A stretch of DNA of 64,000 bases, taken from an uncultured Prevotellaceae bacterium (GTDB taxonomy: Bacteria; Bacteroidota; Bacteroidia; Bacteroidales; Bacteroidaceae). The position numbers were made by a program, and so were the translations under genes. The notes beneath the pieces are model-generated. The model worked only from the letters and a program-made list of their open reading frames with translations, was not told the DNA's origin and did no database searches. How positions within the stretch are numbered: the stretch's first letter is position 1; each line of letters opens with the position of its first letter. This document shows positions 18,464 through 27,075 of this stretch, piece after piece. The DNA lies in assembly GCA_946405695.1 (NCBI GenBank), contig CAMJIA010000003.1:11650-75649 (forward strand), given 5' to 3'.

Positions 18464-21400
18464 ATGAAACGAATACTGTTCACGCTATTGACAGCCTCGG
18501 CGCTCACAACGGCTCATGCCGACAATCTCGTCATCAACGAGGTGATGGCGTCGAATGCAGGCGTCGTAATGAGTCCTGCTACCAACTTCGACAGTTGGAT
18601 AGAGTTGTATAACCCCAACACAACAGCTATCGACCTCGCTGGCATGTATCTCAGCAGAGACCCCAACAACCTGACCTTCTGGAAGATGCCTCAAGACATC
18701 GGCAAGGTTCCTGCGAAGGGATTCAAGGTGGTGTGGCTGGGGTCTAACGACATCAAGAGCAATCAGGCACCTTTTAAGTTAGACTGCGACGGCAACACCA
18801 TCTGTCTGAGCGACAAAAACGGACAGCTGATAACCAGCGTGGACTATCCCATGGCTATGAGTCGTACGGCTTGGGCCCGTACCACCGATGGTGGCGACGC
18901 GTGGGGATGGACAGCGACACCCACCCCTGGGGCCACCAACACCACGTCGACCTTTGCCACAGAACGGTTGGCAGCGCCCGTGGTCAGTCAGGGCAGCCAA
19001 CTCTTCCAAGGTTCACTGACCATCAAGGTGGATATCCCCGAAGGAACCAAGCTGATGTACACCACCGATGGCAGCATGCCACAGGAGAACACCTCGGCAA
19101 GTAGCAGCAAGCGGAGCAGGAATGGACAGTTCACCATCACCAGCACCACGAACTTTGTCTTCCGTCTGTTCAAGGACGGCTACCTGCCCAGCGTGCCCGT
19201 CACCCGCAGCTATATCGTGCCGGAACACGAATACACCATCCCCATTGTCTCCATCGTCGGCGACGAGCGTTACTTCACCGATAACACGTGGGGTATCGAC
19301 GTGAGGGGCACCAATGGTATTACGGGCAACGGCAGTGACGACCCCGTCAACTGGAACCAGCCCTGGGACCGTCCTGTCAACTTCAGTTATATCAGTCCTA
19401 CAGAGGGCATGCTGTTCAATCAGGATGTCAACATCGCTGTATCAGGCGGTTGGACGCGAACAGCGAATCCACGTTCCATGAAACTCAAGTCCAACAAGGT
19501 ATTCGATGGGCAGAACCGCTTCGACTATGTCTTCTTTCCACAGAAGCCCTTCATTCGCAGCAAGACGCTACTGGTACGCAACGGTGGTAACGATGTCTGG
19601 TCGGGTTCGCGCTTCACGGACCCTGCACTGCAAACGATCATCCAGCGCTCAGGCATCGACATCGACGTACAGAGCTTTGTGCAGGTGGCGGAGTATATCA
19701 ACGGTCGCTTCAAGGGTATACTGAACCTGCGCGAACCCAACAACGACAAGTTCGTCTATGCCAACTTCGGCTATGACGACGAAGAAATTGACATGTTCGA
19801 GAACGACACCTTTACGAATGGCACCGATGAAGCGTACAACCACCTGGTGGAACTGAGCGAGAACATCAATCAGGCTGGCGTCTATGACGAGGTGAAGACA
19901 CTGCTCGACATCGATGAGTTTACCAACTATATGGCTGCCGAACTGTATCTTGGCAATGATGACTGGCCTGAGAACAACGTCAAGGGCTATCGCAGTCAGG
20001 CCGACGGCCGTTTCCGCTTCGTGCTGTTTGACCTGGACTATGCCCTGAACGCATGGGACCGCCGTCTCTCCTCGCTCGACGACCATACCGACGTGAAGAT
20101 GGTCCGTCTGTTCAAGAACCTGCTGAAGCACGATGAATACCGGAAGAAGTTCATCGACACGTTCTGCATCATGGCAGGAAGCGTCTACGAGAAGAGTCGT
20201 GCCACAGCTATTATCAATGAGTTGGCCGATGCCATGCGCCCCATGTCGCAACTTGACGGCATGTCGCCCGACAACACTGCCAACAAAATCAAGAGCAAGC
20301 TGGAGACGCGCCTGGAAGACCTGACGACCCAGCTGCAGCAATACTCACCCATGAAGCTGAGCGGCGTGAAGAAGCACAGCGTACAGTTTGGTGCTGATGT
20401 GGAAGGTGCCAGCATCTATGTCAATGGCATCAAGGTGCCCTATGCCGACTTCAACGGCAAGCTCTTCGCACCTGTGCAGTTAGAGGCCAAGGTTCCTGCA
20501 GGCTACACCTTTGCCGGTTGGAAGAAGTCTTCTGGCGCTCTTGTCCAGGTCTTTGGCATGAACGACACGTGGAAATACTACGACAATGGTGAGGCTGCGT
20601 CCAACTGGAAGGCCACCAGCTTCAGCGATACCTCCTGGAAATCGGGAGCAGCACCGCTGGGCTATAAGATGACAGGCGTGACCACCACCGTCAGCTATGG
20701 AAATAACGACCAGCAAAAGAACCCCACGACCTATTTCCGCAAGAAGTTCACTCTGAACACTGCCCCAACGTCAAGAGATGTCTTCCAGCTGAACTACCAG
20801 TTGGACGACGGATGCGTGGTATGGGTCAACGGGCAGGAGGCCGGACGCGTCAACATGAACCAGGGAACCGTCAACTACAACACGTTCTCACAGACCTATG
20901 CCGAGAACACGCCGATAAGTGGCACTCTTGACCTGAACCCGTCGCTTTTCCAGAAAGGCAATAATGTCATTGCCGTCGAGGTGCATAACATCAGCTACAC
21001 CTCCAGCGACCTATTCTGGGCTGCCGAACTGAAGACCTCTATTGGGGCTAGCAGCGGTGAAGACATCCTGACTCCTGCCGTCATCGACATCACAGACAGC
21101 AATGTCAGCCTGACGGCGATGTTCACCCCACTATCCTCTGAGGAGCGTACTGCTCAAGGCATCAACCCTGTTCGCATCAACGAGGTGAGTGCCGCTAACA
21201 GCATCTACGCCAACGAGTTCTTCAAGCGCAACGACTGGGTGGAGCTGTACAACACCACTGACCAGCCCATCGATGTGGAGGGCATGTATCTGAGTGACAA
21301 CCTGAAAAAGCCCACGAAGTACCAGATCACAAAAGGCGACGCTTCCATCAACACCATCATCCCCGCTCACGGATATCTTGTCATATGGTGTGACAAGCTG

Positions 21401-21775
21401 GATCCGCAGTCTCAGCTGCACGCTTCGTTCAAACTCGACGCCGATGGTGGCGACGTGCTGCTGACTGCTGCCGACGAGAGTTGGAGCGACCATCTCGTCT
21501 ATACAACGATGAAAGGCGACGAGACCGTTGGTCGTTATCCCGATGGCAGCCAACAGGTATTCACCATGAATATCCCCACCATCGCCAAGAGCAACGTATA
21601 TAGCAGCTACGTTACGGAGATAGAACAACCAGCAATTCAGACCGCCATTGCTGACATTCCAATGGAAAGCCGTCAGCAGTCGCAACAGATATACAATCTG
21701 AATGGTCAGGCCGTACAGGGTGCTTTGGCTCCTGGCATCTATATCAAGAACGGACGTAAATTCATCATAAAATAA
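18464..21775 (+). CDS. CotH kinase-family, lamin-tail-domain protein with T9SS sorting tail
   Basis: A 1103-residue exported protein. It has a signal peptide (1-20, ending THADN), a lamin-tail domain (about 20-135, starting LVINEVMASNAG) and a chitobiase/hexosaminidase C-terminal-like Ig strand (about 170-240, LMYTTDGSMPQ). A CotH-type atypical kinase domain follows (about 250-630), with NLREPNNDKFV and FRFVLFDLDYALN as its recognisable core. After it come a jelly-roll domain (about 700-860) and a second lamin-tail domain (about 905-1015, starting VRINEVSAANS). The C terminus, ending YIKNGRKFIIK, matches the sorting tails of the giant and LRR proteins. CotH enzymes in spore coats phosphorylate proteins; the role of secreted Bacteroidota versions is unknown. 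It probably reaches the cell surface through the T9SS encoded about 10 kb further on. Confidence 0.85.
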   Translation: MKRILFTLLTASALTTAHADNLVINEVMASNAGVVMSPATNFDSWIELYNPNTTAIDLAGMYLSRDPNNLTFWKMPQDIGKVPAKGFKVVWLGSNDIKSNQAPFKLDCDGNTICLSDKNGQLITSVDYPMAMSRTAWARTTDGGDAWGWTATPTPGATNTTSTFATERLAAPVVSQGSQLFQGSLTIKVDIPEGTKLMYTTDGSMPQENTSASSSKRSRNGQFTITSTTNFVFRLFKDGYLPSVPVTRSYIVPEHEYTIPIVSIVGDERYFTDNTWGIDVRGTNGITGNGSDDPVNWNQPWDRPVNFSYISPTEGMLFNQDVNIAVSGGWTRTANPRSMKLKSNKVFDGQNRFDYVFFPQKPFIRSKTLLVRNGGNDVWSGSRFTDPALQTIIQRSGIDIDVQSFVQVAEYINGRFKGILNLREPNNDKFVYANFGYDDEEIDMFENDTFTNGTDEAYNHLVELSENINQAGVYDEVKTLLDIDEFTNYMAAELYLGNDDWPENNVKGYRSQADGRFRFVLFDLDYALNAWDRRLSSLDDHTDVKMVRLFKNLLKHDEYRKKFIDTFCIMAGSVYEKSRATAIINELADAMRPMSQLDGMSPDNTANKIKSKLETRLEDLTTQLQQYSPMKLSGVKKHSVQFGADVEGASIYVNGIKVPYADFNGKLFAPVQLEAKVPAGYTFAGWKKSSGALVQVFGMNDTWKYYDNGEAASNWKATSFSDTSWKSGAAPLGYKMTGVTTTVSYGNNDQQKNPTTYFRKKFTLNTAPTSRDVFQLNYQLDDGCVVWVNGQEAGRVNMNQGTVNYNTFSQTYAENTPISGTLDLNPSLFQKGNNVIAVEVHNISYTSSDLFWAAELKTSIGASSGEDILTPAVIDITDSNVSLTAMFTPLSSEERTAQGINPVRINEVSAANSIYANEFFKRNDWVELYNTTDQPIDVEGMYLSDNLKKPTKYQITKGDASINTIIPAHGYLVIWCDKLDPQSQLHASFKLDADGGDVLLTAADESWSDHLVYTTMKGDETVGRYPDGSQQVFTMNIPTIAKSNVYSSYVTEIEQPAIQTAIADIPMESRQQSQQIYNLNGQAVQGALAPGIYIKNGRKFIIK

Positions 21776-21793
21776 TAAACAACACGATAATTC

Positions 21794-23911
21794 ATGAAAA
21801 AGATTTTTGTTACTTTATTGGCTACATTAGCCATATCCTCTGCCCGTGCCGACGAAGGCATGTGGACACTCTACAACCTGCCGGATGCTGTCTTTCAGCA
21901 GATGCAGCAGTATGGTTTCCAACTGTCAAAAGAACAACTGTACCAGACAGATAACGCCGTCACGAAAGCCGTCGTCAACTTCGGGGGCTTCTGTTCAGGT
22001 GTCGTCGTATCGCCCGACGGACTGGTATTCACCAACCACCACTGTGGCTTCGACGCCATCCGCGATCATTCTACCGTGGAGCACGACTACCTGCTCAATG
22101 GTTTCTATGCCAAGAGCTATGCTGAGGAGCTGCCCAACGAGGACCTGTTTGTCAGTTTCATGATAGAACAGAAGGACGTGACGGACGAGTTGAACCAGCT
22201 GGGAATGGACAAGCTGAAACTGAAGGACGTGGCAGAATTCGTTGATTCCATCGAGAACGCATGGCAGAAGGACATCCGCCAGAAGGACTCTACCCTGCGC
22301 GTCGAGGTGAAGCCGTTCTATGAGGGCAATAAGTACTACATGACCACCTACCGCGACTTCAACGACGTGCGTCTGGTATTCACCGTTCCCAAGTCGATGG
22401 GTAAGTTTGGTGGTGAGACAGACAACTGGATGTGGCCTCGCCAGACCTGCGACTACTCCGTATTCCGTATCTATGCCGACCCAAAGACCAATGGTCCTGC
22501 CAACTATTCGAAGGACAACGTACCTTATCACCCGCAGTCGTGGGCGCCCGTCTGCATGGATGGCTACAAGCCTGGCGACTTCTGCATGATTATGGGTTAT
22601 CCGGGCAGCACCAGCCGCTACCTATCGAGCTACGGCATCCAGGAGCGTCGCGACGCCAGCAATGCGCCACGTGCCCAGGTGCGTGACATCAAGCAGAAAA
22701 TCATGCTGCGCCACATGCGTGCCGACGAGGCTATCCGCATCATGTACGACTCGAAATATGCACAGTCCAGCAACTACTGGAAGAACTCGCTGGGCATGAA
22801 CAAGTGCATCGACAGCACGGGACTGATTCAGCAGAAGCGCGACTACGAGGCACGCATCCGCCAGTGGCAGGACACCGCCAAGAATACAGGACTCGAGAAG
22901 GTGGACTTCGACAAGATGGCCGACCTGTACCAGAAGCGTATGGGCTTGACACGTATCCGCACGTTGTTCATGGAGACTTTCTTTGCACAGGAACAGCTGA
23001 GCTTGCGTGCCTGGCGCCTGAGCTGGGGCATGCCTGTAAAGGGTCCCGAGGACAAGCCCAAGAAGCAGTATCATGAGTTCAACGACAACAGCTCGGAGTG
23101 GGACAAGGCCACCGACTGCGAGATACTGGCAGCTCTCATCAAGAACTACCGCGAACAGGTGACGGATGCTGAGTGGCTACCCGACCTGTACAAGACCATC
23201 GACGAGAAGTTCCACGGCGACTGCGAGGCGTATGTCAACGCCCTCTACAACAAGTCGCTGCTGATGCAAGGCAAGCCCATCTACTTCAATAAGAAGAGCT
23301 ACAAGAAAGACCTGGGCGTACAATACAGTATTGACCTGTCGGACTTCGTAGCCAAGCTGAACGAGGCCCGTCGTACGCTGAACGAGGAGATTAACGAACA
23401 GGAGAAGCTGCTCTGCGCCGCCGTATTGCGCATGGAGATGGATATGCCTAACTATTCGGATGCCAACTTCACCTTGCGTATGACCTACGGACAGATTGGC
23501 GAATACACACTGGGCGGAAAACCCTCTGGCTACTACACCACGGCCCGCTCGCTGTGGGACAAGATGCAGCTGGCCGACCAGAACTTCGAATACTTTGCCG
23601 AGCCCGTCATGCACGAGTTGATGGCACAGAAGGACTTCGGCAAATATACAGACCCATTGACGGGCACCATGCAGCTCTGCTTCCTGTCGAACAACGACAT
23701 CACGGGTGGTAACAGTGGCTCACCCATCTTCAATGGTAAGGGTGAACTGTTGGGACTGGCCTTCGACGGCAACTGGGACTCGCTGGCCAGCGACATCTTC
23801 TTCGACCGCCAGCTGGCACGTACCATCAATGTCGACGTGCGCTACATGCTGTTCATGATGGACCGTTGGGGACATGCCGACCGACTGATTAAGGAGATTA
23901 ATGCAAAATAA
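21794..23911 (+). CDS. S46-family dipeptidyl peptidase, DPP7-like
   Basis: A 705-residue exported serine peptidase that releases dipeptides from oligopeptide N termini in the periplasm. The signal peptide ends near SSARADEG. The His motif TNHHC is at residues 80-84 and the nucleophile motif GGNSGSP places Ser641. In characterised enzymes the residue 18 after the catalytic Ser sets S1 preference: Arg in Asp/Glu-specific DPP11, Gly in broad, hydrophobic-preferring DPP7. Here it is Gly659 (in FDGNWD), so DPP7-like specificity is predicted. Length matches the family (about 700-720). The gene starts 18 bp after the CotH gene and ends at a shared bidirectional terminator. Confidence 0.9.
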   Translation: MKKIFVTLLATLAISSARADEGMWTLYNLPDAVFQQMQQYGFQLSKEQLYQTDNAVTKAVVNFGGFCSGVVVSPDGLVFTNHHCGFDAIRDHSTVEHDYLLNGFYAKSYAEELPNEDLFVSFMIEQKDVTDELNQLGMDKLKLKDVAEFVDSIENAWQKDIRQKDSTLRVEVKPFYEGNKYYMTTYRDFNDVRLVFTVPKSMGKFGGETDNWMWPRQTCDYSVFRIYADPKTNGPANYSKDNVPYHPQSWAPVCMDGYKPGDFCMIMGYPGSTSRYLSSYGIQERRDASNAPRAQVRDIKQKIMLRHMRADEAIRIMYDSKYAQSSNYWKNSLGMNKCIDSTGLIQQKRDYEARIRQWQDTAKNTGLEKVDFDKMADLYQKRMGLTRIRTLFMETFFAQEQLSLRAWRLSWGMPVKGPEDKPKKQYHEFNDNSSEWDKATDCEILAALIKNYREQVTDAEWLPDLYKTIDEKFHGDCEAYVNALYNKSLLMQGKPIYFNKKSYKKDLGVQYSIDLSDFVAKLNEARRTLNEEINEQEKLLCAAVLRMEMDMPNYSDANFTLRMTYGQIGEYTLGGKPSGYYTTARSLWDKMQLADQNFEYFAEPVMHELMAQKDFGKYTDPLTGTMQLCFLSNNDITGGNSGSPIFNGKGELLGLAFDGNWDSLASDIFFDRQLARTINVDVRYMLFMMDRWGHADRLIKEINAK

Positions 23912-23916
23912 ACAAT

Positions 23917-23950
23917 GAAGGTAGGGCAAAACCCTACCTTCTTTTTATTT
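23917..23950. terminator. Bidirectional terminator between the peptidase and helicase genes
   Basis: Arms 23917-23926 and 23932-23941 (GAAGGTAGGG / CCCTACCTTC) are perfectly complementary around a 5-nt loop and are followed by TTTTTATTT on the plus strand. It closes the plus-strand peptidase gene and lies at the stop codon of the convergent helicase gene. Confidence 0.8.
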
Positions 23951-25780
23951 CTTCTTACGAGGCTTGCGAATGGCCCAGCCTTCTTCGCTGAAATCAGGGA
24001 CATCACCCTTAAGCTTCATACTCTTCGGATTCAGGAACTGCTTCCACTCTTCCTTCTTATAGGTCTTTTGTTCCTTGGAAGCTTTCTTCCTAGGCTCTCT
24101 TGAGTTTCTAGATTCTCTTGACCCTCTTGGACTACTAGGCTTTCCACCCTCGTCGGCATCGTTGCAGCGTACGGTACGTCCCTTGTAACGGATACCTGTT
24201 AGCTGTATCATTACCTTCTTGGCATCTTTCTCTGGCACCTCGAAATAGGAGATGGTGTCCAGCAGGTCAATGTGGCCTACCTCCTGACGTCCACCCACAA
24301 AGCGATTCAGCGTCTGCATTAGTTCGCCAGGATAGAAACCGTCTTTCTTACCTAGGTTGATGAAGAGCTTCTTATAGCCCTTGCTGGTAGGTGTCAGCTG
24401 CTTCTTACCACGACCTTCTTCTCTCTTTCCCCTACTCTCTTCCTTCTTACTCTTCACCTCCTCTATCTCCGGAGCATCGGCATAGTAGGACAGGAACTTA
24501 CCGAACTCCATCGACACGATTTTCTTGATAAGTTCCTCTTTGTCGATATACTCAAAGTAGCGCTGGATATCCAGCATAAAGGGGCCTATCTCCTCGTCGT
24601 CGACATCGGTCTTCACGATCTCATCCATCACCTTGTAGAGCTGCTTCTTACAGATTTCTTCTGCCGAGGGGATGACGCCTTTCTCAAACTCCTTACCGAT
24701 GACCTTCTCGATATTGCGGATCTTGAACTTCTCACGACTATGAACGATACAGATGCTCGTACCTTTCTTACCAGCACGACCCGTACGGCCAGAACGGTGC
24801 GTGTAGTTCTCGATATCGTCGGGCAGACCATAGTTGATGACGTGTGTCAGGTCGTCGACATCCAAACCACGGGCAGCGACATCGGTAGCTACCAACAGCT
24901 GTACGGTATGCTGACGAAACTTTTGCATCGTCAGGTCGCGCTGCTGCTGACTGAGGTCGCCATGCAGCGATTCGGCATTATAGCCGTCTTTGATGAGCTT
25001 ATCTGCCACCTCCTGCGTCTCTATCTTTGTACGACAGAAAATGATGGCGAAGATACGGGGATAATAGTCGACGATACGCTTCAGCGCCAGGTACTTGTCC
25101 TTGGCATTGACCATATAATAGATATGGTTCACGTGCTCCGCACCCTCATTACGACTTCCAACTACAATCTCTTTATAGTCGTGCAGGTAGCCCTTGGCGA
25201 TACGCTCTATCTCCTTGCTCATCGTTGCTGAGAAGAGCAGCGTGTTGCGATCTTCGGGAATACCCTCTAAAATGGCGTCGATGCTCTCCGAGAATCCCAT
25301 ATTCAGCATCTCGTCAGCCTCATCGAGTACCACATTATATACATTGTCCAACTGAGCGACACCACGGTTCATCAGGTCGATGAGTCGACCTGGGGTGGCC
25401 ACAATAATCTGGGCTCCCTTACGCAGGGCACGAATCTGTTGTTCGATAGAAGCACCACCATAGACGGCCTCCACATGGATGTCATCCATGTATTTCGAGA
25501 AGTCGCGCAAGTCGTCGGCTATCTGCAGACACAGCTCACGGGTAGGCGACAGGATAAGTGCCTGCGTCTCCTTGCGACTGGTGTCAATACGTTGCAATAC
25601 GGGTATGCCGAATGCCGCCGTCTTGCCAGTACCCGTCTGAGCCAAGGCGATGACGTCGTTTCTGTTTCCTAACAAGTAAGGTATTACTTCCTCCTGTACG
25701 GGCATGGGCTGTACGAAACCCATCTCCTCAATGGCTTTGCGAATCCCTTCGCTAACGCCTAATTCTTCAAATGTTTTCAA
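23945..25780 (-). CDS. deaD: DEAD-box RNA helicase (DeaD/CshA-like) with DbpA-type RNA-binding domain
   Basis: A 611-residue ATP-dependent RNA helicase for ribosome assembly, RNA turnover or cold adaptation. Motifs in order: Q motif, motif I AQTGTGKT, motif II DEAD at residues 153-156, motif III SAT, and motif VI HRSGRTGRAG. A DbpA-type RNA-binding domain follows (about 475-550, LFINLGKKDGFYPGEL), then a basic tail. The start codon is TTG (complement of 25778-25780): an in-frame stop lies just upstream and the next ATG would delete the conserved Q-motif region. Two low-complexity linkers are unusual: KKEESRGKREEGRGKK before the RNA-binding domain, and SRE/SRN-type triplets in the tail. Both are encoded by short repeated DNA units. 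It lies 25 bp downstream of the SpmAB gene and may be co-transcribed with it. Confidence 0.93.
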   Translation of the reverse strand: MKTFEELGVSEGIRKAIEEMGFVQPMPVQEEVIPYLLGNRNDVIALAQTGTGKTAAFGIPVLQRIDTSRKETQALILSPTRELCLQIADDLRDFSKYMDDIHVEAVYGGASIEQQIRALRKGAQIIVATPGRLIDLMNRGVAQLDNVYNVVLDEADEMLNMGFSESIDAILEGIPEDRNTLLFSATMSKEIERIAKGYLHDYKEIVVGSRNEGAEHVNHIYYMVNAKDKYLALKRIVDYYPRIFAIIFCRTKIETQEVADKLIKDGYNAESLHGDLSQQQRDLTMQKFRQHTVQLLVATDVAARGLDVDDLTHVINYGLPDDIENYTHRSGRTGRAGKKGTSICIVHSREKFKIRNIEKVIGKEFEKGVIPSAEEICKKQLYKVMDEIVKTDVDDEEIGPFMLDIQRYFEYIDKEELIKKIVSMEFGKFLSYYADAPEIEEVKSKKEESRGKREEGRGKKQLTPTSKGYKKLFINLGKKDGFYPGELMQTLNRFVGGRQEVGHIDLLDTISYFEVPEKDAKKVMIQLTGIRYKGRTVRCNDADEGGKPSSPRGSRESRNSREPRKKASKEQKTYKKEEWKQFLNPKSMKLKGDVPDFSEEGWAIRKPRKKK

Positions 25781-25805
25781 ATTATACTATATTAAATAAT
25801 TTCCG

Positions 25806-27038
25806 TCATGCAAAGAAAAGATAGCAGATGGCAATGGCAGCAAGAACACCTGCTAAGTCGGCCAACAATCCACAAGTCACTGCATGACGCGTTTTTGACA
25901 CACCTACCGAACCGAAATAGACGGCAAGGATGTAGAAAGTGGTATCTGTTGACCCTTGGAATACAGACGACAGGCGGCCAACAAAAGAATCGGCACCATA
26001 GGTCGTCATCGCATCAACCATCATACCACGGGCACCACTACCCGACAATGGTTTCATCAGTGCTGTAGGCATAGCGTCCACCCACTGGGCATCGACGCCA
26101 AGGGCTCCAACTCCCGCACGCAGACCACCAATGAGCATATCCATCGCACCACTGGCACGAAAAACACCGATTCCAACGAGAATAGCCACCAGATAGGGGA
26201 TGATGCGGACAGCAGTGGTAAAGCCTTCCTTAGCACCCTCGATAAAGGCATCATAGACGTTGACCTTCTTGCGCACACCTGCCACGATGAATCCCGTAAT
26301 GATGGTCATCAGCAGGATATTGGCTATGGTAGTGCTCCAACGGTTCATCGTGTCAGAATCCATCTGCGAGAATCCCCAAATGATAGCTGCCACCAACGTG
26401 CAGGCACCTCCCAGCGTCAGCAACATGGTGCGGTTCAGCAGGTTGATGCGTTGGAACAGCGAAGTAACAATAATGCCCACCACTGTCGAAAAGAATGTTG
26501 CCAGCAGAATCGGAATAAAGATGTCGGTGGGTTGAGCTGCCCCCATCTGTGCACGATACACCATGATACTCACGGGAATGAGCGTCAATCCGCTAGTGTT
26601 CAGCACCAGGAACATAATCATAGGATTTGAAGCCGTATCCTTTTTGGTATTCAACTCCTGCATCTGTTCCATGGCCTTCAGTCCCAGAGGGGTAGCGGCA
26701 TTGTCGAGTCCCAGCATGTTAGCAGCGATATTCATAAAGATACTACCCGTTACGGGATGTCCCTTGGGAATATCTGGGAAGAGCTTGGTGAACACTGGCG
26801 ACAGCAGGCGAGCCAGAACATTAACCACTCCACCCTTCTCACCAATCTTCATGACACCCATCCAGAGTGACAAGACACCTGTCAGACCCAATGAGATTTC
26901 AAAAGCCGTCTTCGACGAGCTGAACGTAGAGTCCATCATTGCTGGGAAGACGTCGAAGTCTCCCCAAAACAATAACTTTGCCGCTGCAATAACGAATGCA
27001 ACGAGAAAGAAAGCTACCCAGATATAATTCAGTACCAT
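25806..27038 (-). CDS. SpmA-SpmB fusion (nucleoside-recognition/Gate-domain membrane protein)
   Basis: A 410-residue inner-membrane protein. The first half carries the SpmA signature around NMLGLDNAATPLGLKAMEQM; the second half carries the SpmB signature around FQGSTDTTFYILAVYFGSVG. In spore formers SpmA and SpmB are separate proteins needed for spore-core dehydration. In Bacteroidota the two are commonly fused and the function is unknown; the Gate/nucleoside-recognition fold suggests transport of a small molecule. About ten hydrophobic segments are evident. A TACCTTTG promoter element lies only 8 nt upstream of the ATG, implying an almost leaderless transcript. The helicase gene follows 25 bp downstream. 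Confidence 0.88.
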   Translation of the reverse strand: MVLNYIWVAFFLVAFVIAAAKLLFWGDFDVFPAMMDSTFSSSKTAFEISLGLTGVLSLWMGVMKIGEKGGVVNVLARLLSPVFTKLFPDIPKGHPVTGSIFMNIAANMLGLDNAATPLGLKAMEQMQELNTKKDTASNPMIMFLVLNTSGLTLIPVSIMVYRAQMGAAQPTDIFIPILLATFFSTVVGIIVTSLFQRINLLNRTMLLTLGGACTLVAAIIWGFSQMDSDTMNRWSTTIANILLMTIITGFIVAGVRKKVNVYDAFIEGAKEGFTTAVRIIPYLVAILVGIGVFRASGAMDMLIGGLRAGVGALGVDAQWVDAMPTALMKPLSGSGARGMMVDAMTTYGADSFVGRLSSVFQGSTDTTFYILAVYFGSVGVSKTRHAVTCGLLADLAGVLAAIAICYLFFA

Positions 27039-27046
27039 TGTGGCAA

Positions 27047-27054
27047 CAAAGGTA
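27047..27054 (-). promoter_or_regulatory. -7 promoter element of the SpmAB gene
   Basis: The plus strand CAAAGGTA gives TACCTTTG on the minus strand. Its last base is 9 nt from the ATG (8 nt between), so the predicted transcript start is within about 5 nt of the start codon. No good -33 was found, since the upstream gene ends nearby. Confidence 0.5.
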
Positions 27055-27075
27055 ACGAGTCTTTGAAATTATCTT

